NCBI GenBank assembly: GCA_020718315.1
Contig: DYSK01000082.1
Coordinates: 1 to 9,952, forward strand
Source of the DNA: Draconibacterium orientale
GTDB taxonomy: Bacteria; Bacteroidota; Bacteroidia; Bacteroidales; UBA12170
Length of the DNA: 9,952 nt
Reading direction: 5' to 3'
Under the pieces are notes generated by a model. That model was not told the DNA's origin and searched no databases. It saw only the letters and a program-made list of their open reading frames with translations. This document shows, piece by piece, positions 1 to 6,512 of the stretch. The first letter of the stretch is position 1. Every line of letters begins with the position of its first letter. Made by a program: the position numbers and the translations under genes.

Positions 1-71
1 GTTGAAAGACTCCTCGTTTTATAGGCTCTTATGGCCCACAAATATTTATCCAGTCGGAAGTGAGTGGTCAT
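1..71 (-). CDS. S4-domain RNA-binding protein, Hsp15/HslR-like (5' part only)
   Basis: This is the N-terminal part of a gene that runs off the left edge. From an ATG at 71-69 the minus strand encodes 23 complete codons, beginning MTTHFRLDKYLWAIRAYKTR. The RLDKYLWAIR..KTRS pattern is the start of the S4 RNA-binding fold as found in heat-shock protein 15 (HslR) and related small S4 proteins. In E. coli, Hsp15 binds stalled 50S subunits carrying peptidyl-tRNA. That role is family knowledge and is not shown here. The start lies 2 nt beyond the der stop codon, so the two are almost certainly one transcript and probably translationally coupled. Pairing with a ribosome-assembly GTPase fits a ribosome-related job. 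The rest of the protein, including the remainder of the S4 domain, is outside the window, so the exact subfamily is open. The family call is fairly secure because the motif is distinctive. Confidence 0.82.
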   Translation of the reverse strand, partial: MTTHFRLDKYLWAIRAYKTRSLS

Positions 72-73
72 TT

Positions 74-1381
74 TTATTTTTCTCTAAAAAACAAGCGGAC
101 TGGTGATCCTGAAAAATTGTATTCTTCCCGAATCTTGTTTTCCAAGAAGCGTGCATACGAATCTTTTACGTCTTGTGGCAAATTGCAAAAAAAAGCGAAA
201 GCCGGATAGGCCAGTGGCAATTGGGTAATGTATTTTATTCGAATATACCGTTCTCTAGATGCCGCTGGTGGCGGATAAGCGAGTATAAGTGGCAACAGAT
301 GTTCGTTCAATTTCGAAGTTGCAATTTTCCGATTTCGATTTTGAAAAACTTCATTGGCAGCATCCAATGCTTTAAACAGACGCTGTTTTTCGTAAACAGA
401 GGTGAACAATATAGGAACATCTGTAAAAGGGGCTGTTTTTTCTAAAATCTTTCGTTTAAATTCCAAATGAGTATTGGAGGATTTCTCTACTAAATCCCAT
501 TTATTCACCACGATAACCAAGCCTTTGTTGTTTTTGATAATCAGGCGTAGAATATTGATGTCCTGGCTTTCAATACCTTCTTTGGCATCAAGCATCAGTA
601 TGCAAATATCGCTGCTTTCGATCACTTTAATTGAACGAAGTACTGAATAAAATTCTATATTTTCATGTACTTTGGCTTTTTTGCGAATTCCGGCGGTATC
701 GACCAATTCAAAATCATAGCCAAATCTGTTGAATGGCGTATAGATAGAATCGCGGGTAGTTCCGGCTATGGGTGTTACAATATTTCGTTCGTCGCCCAAT
801 AAGGCGTTTACAAAAGATGATTTTCCGACATTGGGTCGGCCTACGACTGCATATTTAGGTAAATCGGTTTTAATTTCTTCCGGTTTATCCACAAATTTAT
901 CTACCACAACATCCAATAAGTCGCCGGTTCCACTTCCGTTGATGGCCGAAATGCTGTACACTTCGCCCAAACCTAAACTGTAAAATTCGGTCGAATCGAT
1001 GTATCGTTTTGTATTATCAACTTTATTTGAAACTAGAATGACCGGTTTGTCACTTTTGCGAAGCATTTTTGCTACATCTTCGTCCATGGGGGTGATCCCT
1101 TCGGTTACATCCACAACAAAAGTGATCACATCGGCTTCTTCAATGGCCAATTTCACTTGTTTTCTAATTTCTTCTTCGAAAATATCGCCGGAGCCAAGAA
1201 CATAACCTCCCGTGTCGATCACGGCAAATTCTTTCCCGTTCCAATTCGAAATACCATAATGCCGATCACGCGTAACGCCACTTGTTTCTTCAACTATAGC
1301 ATCGCGCGATTCTGTAAGTCGGTTAAATAGAGTTGATTTGCCAACATTTGGACGACCAACAATTGCAAGGATATTTCTCAT
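74..1381 (-). CDS. der: Ribosome-assembly GTPase Der (EngA)
   Basis: Der is an essential GTPase with two tandem G domains that acts in 50S subunit maturation. The 435-residue product has the full family architecture. G domain 1 shows the P-loop GRPNVGKS at 9-16, the switch threonine in GVTRD (35-39), DTGG at 56-59 and NKVD at 119-122. G domain 2 repeats the set: GRPNVGKS at 181-188, TTRDS around 208-212, DTAG at 228-231 and NKWD at 293-296. The remaining roughly 90 residues match the C-terminal KH-like domain in position and length. The length is normal for the family and no motif is damaged. The ATG at 1381-1379 is supported by the MRNILAIVGRPNVGKS opening, with the P-loop at the usual distance. 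A TATCTTTG box lies 22 nt upstream. The S4-protein start follows the stop by 2 nt, and the HD gene lies upstream in the same direction. Confidence 0.98.
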   Translation of the reverse strand: MRNILAIVGRPNVGKSTLFNRLTESRDAIVEETSGVTRDRHYGISNWNGKEFAVIDTGGYVLGSGDIFEEEIRKQVKLAIEEADVITFVVDVTEGITPMDEDVAKMLRKSDKPVILVSNKVDNTKRYIDSTEFYSLGLGEVYSISAINGSGTGDLLDVVVDKFVDKPEEIKTDLPKYAVVGRPNVGKSSFVNALLGDERNIVTPIAGTTRDSIYTPFNRFGYDFELVDTAGIRKKAKVHENIEFYSVLRSIKVIESSDICILMLDAKEGIESQDINILRLIIKNNKGLVIVVNKWDLVEKSSNTHLEFKRKILEKTAPFTDVPILFTSVYEKQRLFKALDAANEVFQNRNRKIATSKLNEHLLPLILAYPPPAASRERYIRIKYITQLPLAYPAFAFFCNLPQDVKDSYARFLENKIREEYNFSGSPVRLFFREK

Positions 1382-1403
1382 GCTCTATATTTTTTTAGGA
1401 CGG

Positions 1404-1411
1404 CAAAGATA
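1404..1411 (-). promoter_or_regulatory. Predicted der promoter, -7 box TATCTTTG
   Basis: Read on the minus strand this is TATCTTTG, an exact match to the Bacteroidota -7 consensus TAnnTTTG. It ends 22 nt before the der ATG, giving a short predicted leader of about 15 nt. A possible -33 element (TTTTG, the complement of 1436-1440) lies about 24 nt upstream, slightly further than usual. This suggests der can be transcribed independently of the upstream HD gene. The call rests on pattern matching only. Confidence 0.55.
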
Positions 1412-1460
1412 TTAAAAATATGCTTTGGATTAAGACAAAAATACTGCTGCTGTGTTTCAA

Positions 1461-2063
1461 TTACAAAGTAGGCTCAGAACAAATTTTATAAAGCGCTCGT
1501 ATTTCTTCGATATTTTTTATTTTCGTCTCGTTTCGCATGGTTTGTGCTGATTTGGTATTGTATTGATGGGTTTCGAGAAAATGTATCTGAATTCTCAGCC
1601 ATTCAACCAGGGAATAGGAATGTTTACCCAAATATTTCCACTCAAGAAGTAGCTTTGTGCTCTTAATTATAAAATCTTCGCGTCCTAAGTAATCCAAATC
1701 TGCATCGCATAATATGTTTTCTAAGCTACAGTTAGCCGTTTCAGCCAATTTTGTTTTCTTTATTAACCTTGAAATTGTATCAATTTCTTGATCGGTATAG
1801 TTAAATTTAGGAAGTTCTTCCTTGCAAATTAATATAGATTCCTCTTCATGGTTTTCGTAATTTAACAGCATTCCACTGTCGTGAAACAAGGCAGCAGTTA
1901 AAATTAACTGCATGGAATGTTTATCAATATTTTCAGCTTCTGATATGCGTTGTGCTGCATGATACACATCCAATGTGTGTTCCAAATCGTGGTAGATTAA
2001 TCTGCGATCCAAATCGACATGAAGCCGATTTATAATATATTGCTTTGTACGATAGAAGTCCAT
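1461..2063 (-). CDS. HD-domain metal-dependent phosphohydrolase (predicted)
   Basis: This 200-residue soluble protein has the HD-superfamily signature: YHDLEHTLDV at 24-33 (H25 and H29), the HD doublet in LFHDSGM at 61-62, and a distal aspartate in CDADLDYLGR (D120 or D122). These residues bind metal in HD phosphohydrolases. The conserved NYENHEEES stretch at 68-76 fits the subgroup of small stand-alone HD proteins usually annotated only as phosphohydrolases or HD domain-containing proteins. The substrate cannot be told from sequence; nucleotides or cyclic nucleotides are possible but unsupported. There is no signal peptide or membrane segment. The ATG at 2063-2061 is the first start in the frame. 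The gene lies 79 bp upstream of der in the same direction and is divergent from the lipoprotein gene. I see no perfect TAnnTTTG box for it, only a one-mismatch candidate around 2075-2082. Family call is strong, function unknown. Confidence 0.88.
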   Translation of the reverse strand: MDFYRTKQYIINRLHVDLDRRLIYHDLEHTLDVYHAAQRISEAENIDKHSMQLILTAALFHDSGMLLNYENHEEESILICKEELPKFNYTDQEIDTISRLIKKTKLAETANCSLENILCDADLDYLGREDFIIKSTKLLLEWKYLGKHSYSLVEWLRIQIHFLETHQYNTKSAQTMRNETKIKNIEEIRALYKICSEPTL

Positions 2064-2111
2064 ATTTTCAATTGCGAAACTAAATTACATTATTTTAAAA
2101 TTAAGATTTGA

Positions 2112-2145
2112 TTGAGATTGAAATATGTGATATAATTAACTTTTG
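2112..2145 (+). promoter_or_regulatory. Possible promoter of the lipoprotein/DUF554 unit
   Basis: A TTG at 2112-2114 is followed after 22 nt by TAACTTTTG at 2137-2145. This resembles the Bacteroidota -33/-7 pair but has one extra base inside the -7 box. Transcription would begin near 2152, just ahead of the ATG at 2163. A perfect -7 box, TATCTTTG, occurs further downstream at 2230-2237, inside the annotated reading frame, but has no TTG at the usual distance. Weak prediction. Confidence 0.3.
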
Positions 2146-2162
2146 CATGGAATGAATTGCTT

Positions 2163-3725
2163 ATGTTAAAACAAAAAAAATCATTTTGTACAATACAACT
2201 AAAATTTAATCGTATTGATAAGGTATTCTTATCTTTGAACAAAATTTTGGCTTTGATTAAATTATCAAAAATTGGATTGTGGTTAGTTGCCGTTGGATTG
2301 GGTTTGATGCTTGCTTGCAGCAAAGAACCTCTATTTATCACAGATAGTTCTGTGAGATTGGTTTTTTCGAACGATACGATTACTTTCGATACGATATTCA
2401 CTACTATGGGATCTGTAACCAAGCAGCTCAAAGTTTATAATAAAGAAAAAAACACGCTTCTTATTTCTAAAATTGCTTTGGCTGGTGGCATCCAAAGTCC
2501 ATATCAAATAAATGTAAATGGCCACAGCGGAACGGTTTTTAGGGAATTGGAACTTGCCGGCGGCGATAGTCTTTTTGTTTTTGTACGAATCACTATCGAT
2601 CCAAACAATCAAAATTCGCCATTGATAGTGCGCGATTCTGTTCTTTTCGAACTGAATGGAAAGATACAAGATGTTGACTTATATGCCTGGGGACGAGATG
2701 CACATTATATTTTGCCCAATCTAAATATAGAAGGATTGCCGCCCCTTAATATTATTGCTCGCGAAGGCGAAACGGTGAATTGGACGAACGATAAACCGTA
2801 TGTAATTGTTGGCTACGCGGTGGTTGATTCTTTGGCTACTTTAAAAATAGAGGCAGGAACTCGTATCCATTTTTACAATAAATCGGGTATGTGGATTTAT
2901 AAAGGAGGAAGCATTCAGGTTGATGGAACAAAAGAAAACCCAGTTACTTTTCAGGGAACACGTTTGGAATTGGATTATCAAAACTTACCTGCTCAATGGG
3001 ATAGAATTTGGATTAATGAGAGCAATGCTGATAGTTATTTTAATTACGCCATCATTAAAAATGGAACTATTGGAATTCAGGCCGAAACTATAACACAAAG
3101 TTTAGGAAATACTTTGTTTTTGACGAATACAAAAATTGTAAATATGTCGGGTTGGGGTTTGTTTACTCGATTTTATAAAATTGAAGCGAATACAATCTTA
3201 GTGGCAAATACCGGAAGTAGCGTTCTAAACCTTACAATAGGTGGAAGTTACAGTTTTAAAAACAGCACCTTTGCCAATTATTATTCCCATGCTGTTCGCA
3301 AAGATCCCTTGTTGCATCTGAGCAATTATTTCATTTATTCTGGTGCTCAGGGCGATATTGTGTACAATGGAATTTTGGAGAAAGCTTATTTTGGCGATTG
3401 TGTCTTTTATGGCACATTGGATGAAGAAATTTTGATTGATCCTTTTACCGGAACAGAAAACGATTTTACCTATTTATTCGATTACTGCCTACTGAAGTCG
3501 AGTTTAGCGGGCAGTTTGCAAACCAATGAAAGTATTTTTAACCGCAATCCCTTGTTTGTGGCGCCTTATGATGCCGATTTTCGTTTAGAAATCGGCTCGC
3601 CCGTGATCGACAAAGGGATTTTAATGGGAAACATATTTGATCTGGATGGAAACTCGCGCGATTTAAAACCAGACCTTGGCGCATATGAATATTTTCCTCC
3701 ACCAACAAAATGGAATAAAAAATGA
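2163..3725 (+). CDS. Predicted surface or periplasmic lipoprotein with right-handed beta-helix
   Basis: No specific function is recognised. The protein (520 residues from the ATG at 2163) has a hydrophobic stretch at about 37-51 ending in LMLAC, so Cys52 is the likely lipidated residue. The following S-K-E partly resembles the Bacteroidota lipoprotein export signal. Residues from about 60 to 160 look like a beta-sandwich (ITFDTIFTTMGSVTKQLKVYN). From about 205 the text has beta-helix rungs: an IEAGTRIHFYNKSGMWIYKGG-like turn, then GSIQVDGTKENPVTFQGTR, then QWDRIWI. The C-terminus carries DLDGNSRDLKPDLGAYEY, the closing motif of many Bacteroidota beta-helix proteins (choice-of-anchor Q type). 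Start choice is uncertain. A TTG at 2157 is in frame, and a TTG at 2247 would give a more typical 23-residue signal peptide. The stop overlaps the next gene's ATG by 4 nt, so the two are probably co-translated. Carbohydrate binding or cleavage is possible for this fold, but no catalytic residues can be assigned. Confidence 0.8.
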   Translation: MLKQKKSFCTIQLKFNRIDKVFLSLNKILALIKLSKIGLWLVAVGLGLMLACSKEPLFITDSSVRLVFSNDTITFDTIFTTMGSVTKQLKVYNKEKNTLLISKIALAGGIQSPYQINVNGHSGTVFRELELAGGDSLFVFVRITIDPNNQNSPLIVRDSVLFELNGKIQDVDLYAWGRDAHYILPNLNIEGLPPLNIIAREGETVNWTNDKPYVIVGYAVVDSLATLKIEAGTRIHFYNKSGMWIYKGGSIQVDGTKENPVTFQGTRLELDYQNLPAQWDRIWINESNADSYFNYAIIKNGTIGIQAETITQSLGNTLFLTNTKIVNMSGWGLFTRFYKIEANTILVANTGSSVLNLTIGGSYSFKNSTFANYYSHAVRKDPLLHLSNYFIYSGAQGDIVYNGILEKAYFGDCVFYGTLDEEILIDPFTGTENDFTYLFDYCLLKSSLAGSLQTNESIFNRNPLFVAPYDADFRLEIGSPVIDKGILMGNIFDLDGNSRDLKPDLGAYEYFPPPTKWNKK

Positions 3726-4405
3726 TTGGAACTCTTGTAAACTTTAGCGCTGTCATTTTGGGCAGTACAATTGGGCTTATTGTTCATCGGAATTTGCCAA
3801 AACGATATGTTCAACTTGTTTTTCAGATAATGGGATTGTTCACCTTAGTTCTTGGCTTTAAAATGGCTCTTGAAGGCAAACAGTTATTGATCATTATTTT
3901 CAGTCTGATTGCTGGCGGATTGCTCGGCGAAAGGCTAAAAATGGAAGAATGGATCAATTCATTGGGCGACAAAGTAAAGCAAATGACAAAAAGTAAGAAC
4001 GATTCCTTTAGCGAAGGATTAATAACCGCATTTTTGCTTTTTTGTGTTGGCTCCATGACAATTTTGGGAGCCATTCAGGAAGGTTTGGGAGGTGAACCTG
4101 AACTGTTATTAATTAAATCGTTGATGGATGGAATTTCGTCGGTGGCTTTAACCGTTGCTTTTGGTATTGGTGTTCTGTTTTCGGCTATTCCACTTCTTAT
4201 TTTTCAGGGTGGCCTCACACTGTTGGCTGCTTATGCCGGCGATTTTATAAATCCAACCTATATTACAGAAGTAACAGCAACCGGAGGTGTAATATTAATT
4301 GGACTTGGAATTAATTTATTGGAAATTAAGAAGATAAAAGTGGTAAACCTTCTTCCTTCCATGCTTATTGTTCCTTTGTTGATGGAACTGTTTGTTCGTT
4401 CATAG
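3722..4405 (+). CDS. DUF554 family integral membrane protein (YdfK/YqgA-like)
   Basis: This 227-residue, strongly hydrophobic protein matches the DUF554 family along its whole length. The matching features are the MIGTLVNFSAVILGSTIGL opening, LLFCVGSMTILGAIQEGL near 106-123, the KSLMDGISSVALTVAFGIGVLFSAIP block, a QGGLTLLA segment and the C-terminal ATGGVILIGLGINLL...VNLLPSML. I count six or seven likely membrane segments, with a charged cytoplasmic-type loop at about 78-98 (KVKQMTKSKNDSFSEG). DUF554 proteins have no established biochemical role. A transport function is a guess from topology. The ATG at 3722 shares ATGA with the lipoprotein stop, which fixes the start well and implies translational coupling. 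The stop at 4405 lies 5 nt from the convergent kdsA stop. Family identity is secure, function unknown. Confidence 0.92.
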   Translation: MIGTLVNFSAVILGSTIGLIVHRNLPKRYVQLVFQIMGLFTLVLGFKMALEGKQLLIIIFSLIAGGLLGERLKMEEWINSLGDKVKQMTKSKNDSFSEGLITAFLLFCVGSMTILGAIQEGLGGEPELLLIKSLMDGISSVALTVAFGIGVLFSAIPLLIFQGGLTLLAAYAGDFINPTYITEVTATGGVILIGLGINLLEIKKIKVVNLLPSMLIVPLLMELFVRS

Positions 4406-4423
4406 CCGCGTTAATGAACGGCT
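4397..4423. other. Inverted repeat between two convergent gene ends
   Basis: CGTTCAT (4397-4403) pairs with ATGAACG (4414-4420) across a 10-nt loop. An alternative stem, AGCCG (4404-4408) with CGGCT (4419-4423), shares one arm region. The repeats span the DUF554 stop codon and the kdsA stop codon. No T-run follows on either strand, so this is not a standard intrinsic terminator. It could still be a short bidirectional structure separating the convergent transcripts. Confidence 0.35.
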
Positions 4424-5223
4424 TCGTAAACGCGAATAAGTTTTAGCAACAAATCTTCTAATAAATTCAATTTCAGCATATTTGCGCCGTCCGAAAGTGC
4501 CAATGCAGGATTTGGATGCGTTTCGATAAAAATTCCATCAACTCCTGCAGCAATTCCTGCTTTTGCAATTGTTTCGATTAGTTGTGGTTGGCCTCCGGTA
4601 ACGCCGCTTTTTTGATTTGGCTGTTGCAAGGAATGGGTAATATCCAAAATAACCGGAATTTCATTCTTTTGCATCACCGGGATTCCTCTAAAGTCGATCA
4701 CCAAATCCTGATAGCCCAACATTGTTCCGCGTTCGGTGAGCATTACGTTTTCGTTTCCTGATTCCCTCACTTTGTCCACGGCAAAACGCATGGCATCGGC
4801 CGAAAGAAACTGACCTTTTTTGATATTGACGATTTTTCCGGTTTTTGCGGCTGCAACCAAAAGTTCTGTTTGACGGCACAGAAAAGCCGGAATTTGCAGT
4901 ACGTCAACATATTGGGCTGCTAAAGCGGCTTCCTCAACAGAGTGAATATCGGTAACAATTGGAATTTGCAGGTCTTTTCGGATTTTACCAAGTACTTCTA
5001 AGGCTATCAAATCGCCAATTCCGGAAAAGGAATCCAAACGCGAACGGTTTGCCTTGCGGTAAGAGGCTTTGAAAATAAAAGGAATGCCCAATCGGCCGGT
5101 GATTTCTTTGATGGCTTTGGCAATTTCGAAAGGCATGTGTTCATTTTCAACAACACAAGGACCGGCCATTAAGAAAAAGCGATTTGGGACAATTTTGAAA
5201 TTTGGAATATCGAATGTATGCAT
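4411..5223 (-). CDS. kdsA: 3-deoxy-8-phosphooctulonate synthase (KdsA), metal-dependent type
   Basis: KdsA condenses phosphoenolpyruvate with arabinose 5-phosphate to form Kdo-8-phosphate, the precursor of Kdo in the lipopolysaccharide core, in the cytoplasm. The 270-residue product shows the family pattern: LMAGPCVVEN at 18-27, FKASYRKANRS, VTDIHS, LQIPAFLCRQTELL, NIKKGQF, LTERGTM-GY, DITHSLQ, FIETHPNP and ALSDGANML. Cys23 in AGPC, His197, Glu234 and Asp245 match the four metal ligands of the Aquifex enzyme (C11, H185, E222, D233) with a constant offset of 12. This marks the metal-dependent class; E. coli KdsA has Asn at the Cys position. I chose the ATG at 5223-5221. An in-frame TTG at 5241 would add six residues (MKLLHA) with no family support. 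The gene lies 54 bp downstream of add on the same strand, with no clear promoter between, so co-transcription is likely. Confidence 0.96.
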   Translation of the reverse strand: MHTFDIPNFKIVPNRFFLMAGPCVVENEHMPFEIAKAIKEITGRLGIPFIFKASYRKANRSRLDSFSGIGDLIALEVLGKIRKDLQIPIVTDIHSVEEAALAAQYVDVLQIPAFLCRQTELLVAAAKTGKIVNIKKGQFLSADAMRFAVDKVRESGNENVMLTERGTMLGYQDLVIDFRGIPVMQKNEIPVILDITHSLQQPNQKSGVTGGQPQLIETIAKAGIAAGVDGIFIETHPNPALALSDGANMLKLNLLEDLLLKLIRVYEAVH

Positions 5224-5277
5224 AGCGTGAAGAAGTTTCAAATGAGATGAATAACTTTCTGAACAAAGCTCACTAAA

Positions 5278-6312
5278 TTATTTGTGATTTGCAAATAGGA
5301 TTTTCATTTCCTCTTTCACCAATCGAATAAGATCTTGTTTCTGGTCGGCATCGATAAAAGCAGCCTGAAAAGCATTTAAGCTCAATCGCTCAAAATCTTT
5401 TTTATCGAAATGATAAATACTTTCCGCAATTTCAAATTCTTTTGTGAGTGTTGTTCCTGAAATCAAATAACTGTCGGTATTCAGAGTAACCAATACATCT
5501 TGCTTAAAATAATCTATAATTGGATGTTTTTCAAGTGATTGTACGGCTTTTGTTTGTAAGTTGGATGATAAGCAAACTTCCAAGGTGATCTGGTTGTCGC
5601 GTATATATTTTAATAATTCCTGATCTTGAAAAAGCTTCGTTCCATGACCAATTCTATTCGCTTTTAAGCCGTGAATAGCATCGTAGATAGAATGAGCGCC
5701 ATCCGCTTCGCCGGCATGAACGGTTCGAGCTAAATCATTTTGAAAAGCAAATTCAAACGCTTTCAAATGATCGAGTGCCGGACGACCAAATTCTTCGCCT
5801 GCCAAATCGAAAGCCACTACACCTTTATTCTTGTATTTTACAGCCAATTGAGCCAATTCAAAATTTTGTGAAGCTGTGTTTTGGCGCAATCCACAAATGA
5901 TGATTCCGCTTTTAATGGCATACAAGGCTTCGGCTTGTTTTTTTCCTCTCAGCACCGCTCCAACTATTTTTTCGAGGCTTAAGCCTTCTTTTGTGTGTAG
6001 CAATGGCGAAAAACGAATCTCTAAATATTTAACATTTTCCGAAAAAACATCTTCCAACAATTCAAAAGTGGCTCGCTCCAACGATTCCTCTGTTTGCAAA
6101 ACCGATAAGCTGATTTCGAATGGAACAAAATATTCAGTTAAGCTTTGGCAATCTTCATCGTTGACAAGCAATTTTTTGAGTTCCTGATAATTGAAAGTAG
6201 GAAGTTTTATTTTTTGAAATTTTGCCAATTCAAGAATGGTCTCCACTCGCAATGAGCCATCTAAATGATTGTGTAATTCTGCTTTTGGAAGTTGCGCTAA
6301 AAATGTATGCAT
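5278..6312 (-). CDS. add: Adenosine deaminase (Add family)
   Basis: Adenosine deaminase hydrolyses adenosine and deoxyadenosine to inosine forms in purine salvage. The 344-residue product has the zinc-site and catalytic motifs of the amidohydrolase fold. These are HNHLDGSL at 14-21 (H14, H16), VHAGEADG with H199 and the catalytic Glu202, IGHGT with H223, and the zinc aspartate D280 in LNTDSYLISGTTLTKE. FDLAGEE and LEVCLSSNLQT also match bacterial Add proteins. The position after the zinc aspartate is Ser281. Mammalian Add has Asp there and many bacterial ones have Asn (NTDNRLMS...TLT), so substrate preference may differ. Related adenine or aminofutalosine deaminases are possible but less likely given the close match to bacterial Add around HAGEA-G and RIGHGT. 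The ATG at 6312-6310 sits 31 nt after a perfect -7 box. The gene heads a probable two-gene unit with kdsA. Confidence 0.92.
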   Translation of the reverse strand: MHTFLAQLPKAELHNHLDGSLRVETILELAKFQKIKLPTFNYQELKKLLVNDEDCQSLTEYFVPFEISLSVLQTEESLERATFELLEDVFSENVKYLEIRFSPLLHTKEGLSLEKIVGAVLRGKKQAEALYAIKSGIIICGLRQNTASQNFELAQLAVKYKNKGVVAFDLAGEEFGRPALDHLKAFEFAFQNDLARTVHAGEADGAHSIYDAIHGLKANRIGHGTKLFQDQELLKYIRDNQITLEVCLSSNLQTKAVQSLEKHPIIDYFKQDVLVTLNTDSYLISGTTLTKEFEIAESIYHFDKKDFERLSLNAFQAAFIDADQKQDLIRLVKEEMKILFANHK

Positions 6313-6343
6313 AATAGGATTTGTTTCGTGGAAAATTGGATTG

Positions 6344-6351
6344 CAAAGGTA
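6344..6351 (-). promoter_or_regulatory. Predicted add-kdsA promoter, -7 box TACCTTTG
   Basis: The minus strand reads TACCTTTG, an exact match to the Bacteroidota TAnnTTTG -7 element, ending 31 nt before the add ATG. I see no good TTTG or TTG at the expected -33 distance, so activity may depend on other sequence. A 10-bp palindrome, AAAGTACTTT (6370-6379), lies where the -33 region would be, which is a plausible place for a regulator. Confidence 0.5.
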
Positions 6352-6369
6352 TTTAAAAATGTATTGAGT

Positions 6370-6479
6370 AAAGTACTTTCTGGCCTATTTTCAATTTAAT
6401 TACTGAAAACTTTTTTATACGAGATATTTATTGCAATTTTGAAAGTATGATTTGAAAGTACTCAAAATTTGAAAATTTA
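6370..6479. repeat. Repeated GAAAGTAC motifs in the add / phosphohexomutase intergenic region
   Basis: The 200-bp divergent intergenic region contains a 10-bp perfect palindrome AAAGTACTTT (6370-6379). It also has two exact direct copies of TTTGAAAGTA (6438-6447 and 6451-6460, period 13). A third, partial TTTGAAA copy is at 6468-6474. The second direct copy is part of an imperfect dyad, TTTGAAAGTACTCAAA (6451-6466). Multiple copies in both orientations between divergent genes look operator-like, though A+T-rich sequence makes short repeats easier by chance. No perfect TAnnTTTG box for the phosphohexomutase gene was found. TATGATTTG at 6446-6454 is one base too long. Confidence 0.4.
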
Positions 6480-6512
6480 TCCAAGCTAAGAACCAAAATA
6501 ATGTGATGATTT

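Noticed and set aside
2090..2669. Minus-strand open frames opposite the start of the lipoprotein gene
   Set aside because: They overlap the convincing plus-strand lipoprotein, show no recognisable domain, and have shadow-like composition.
4411..5241. TTG start at 5241 for KdsA
   Set aside because: It would add MKLLHA before a good ATG at 5223. The shorter form already places the AGPC motif at a normal distance from the N-terminus.
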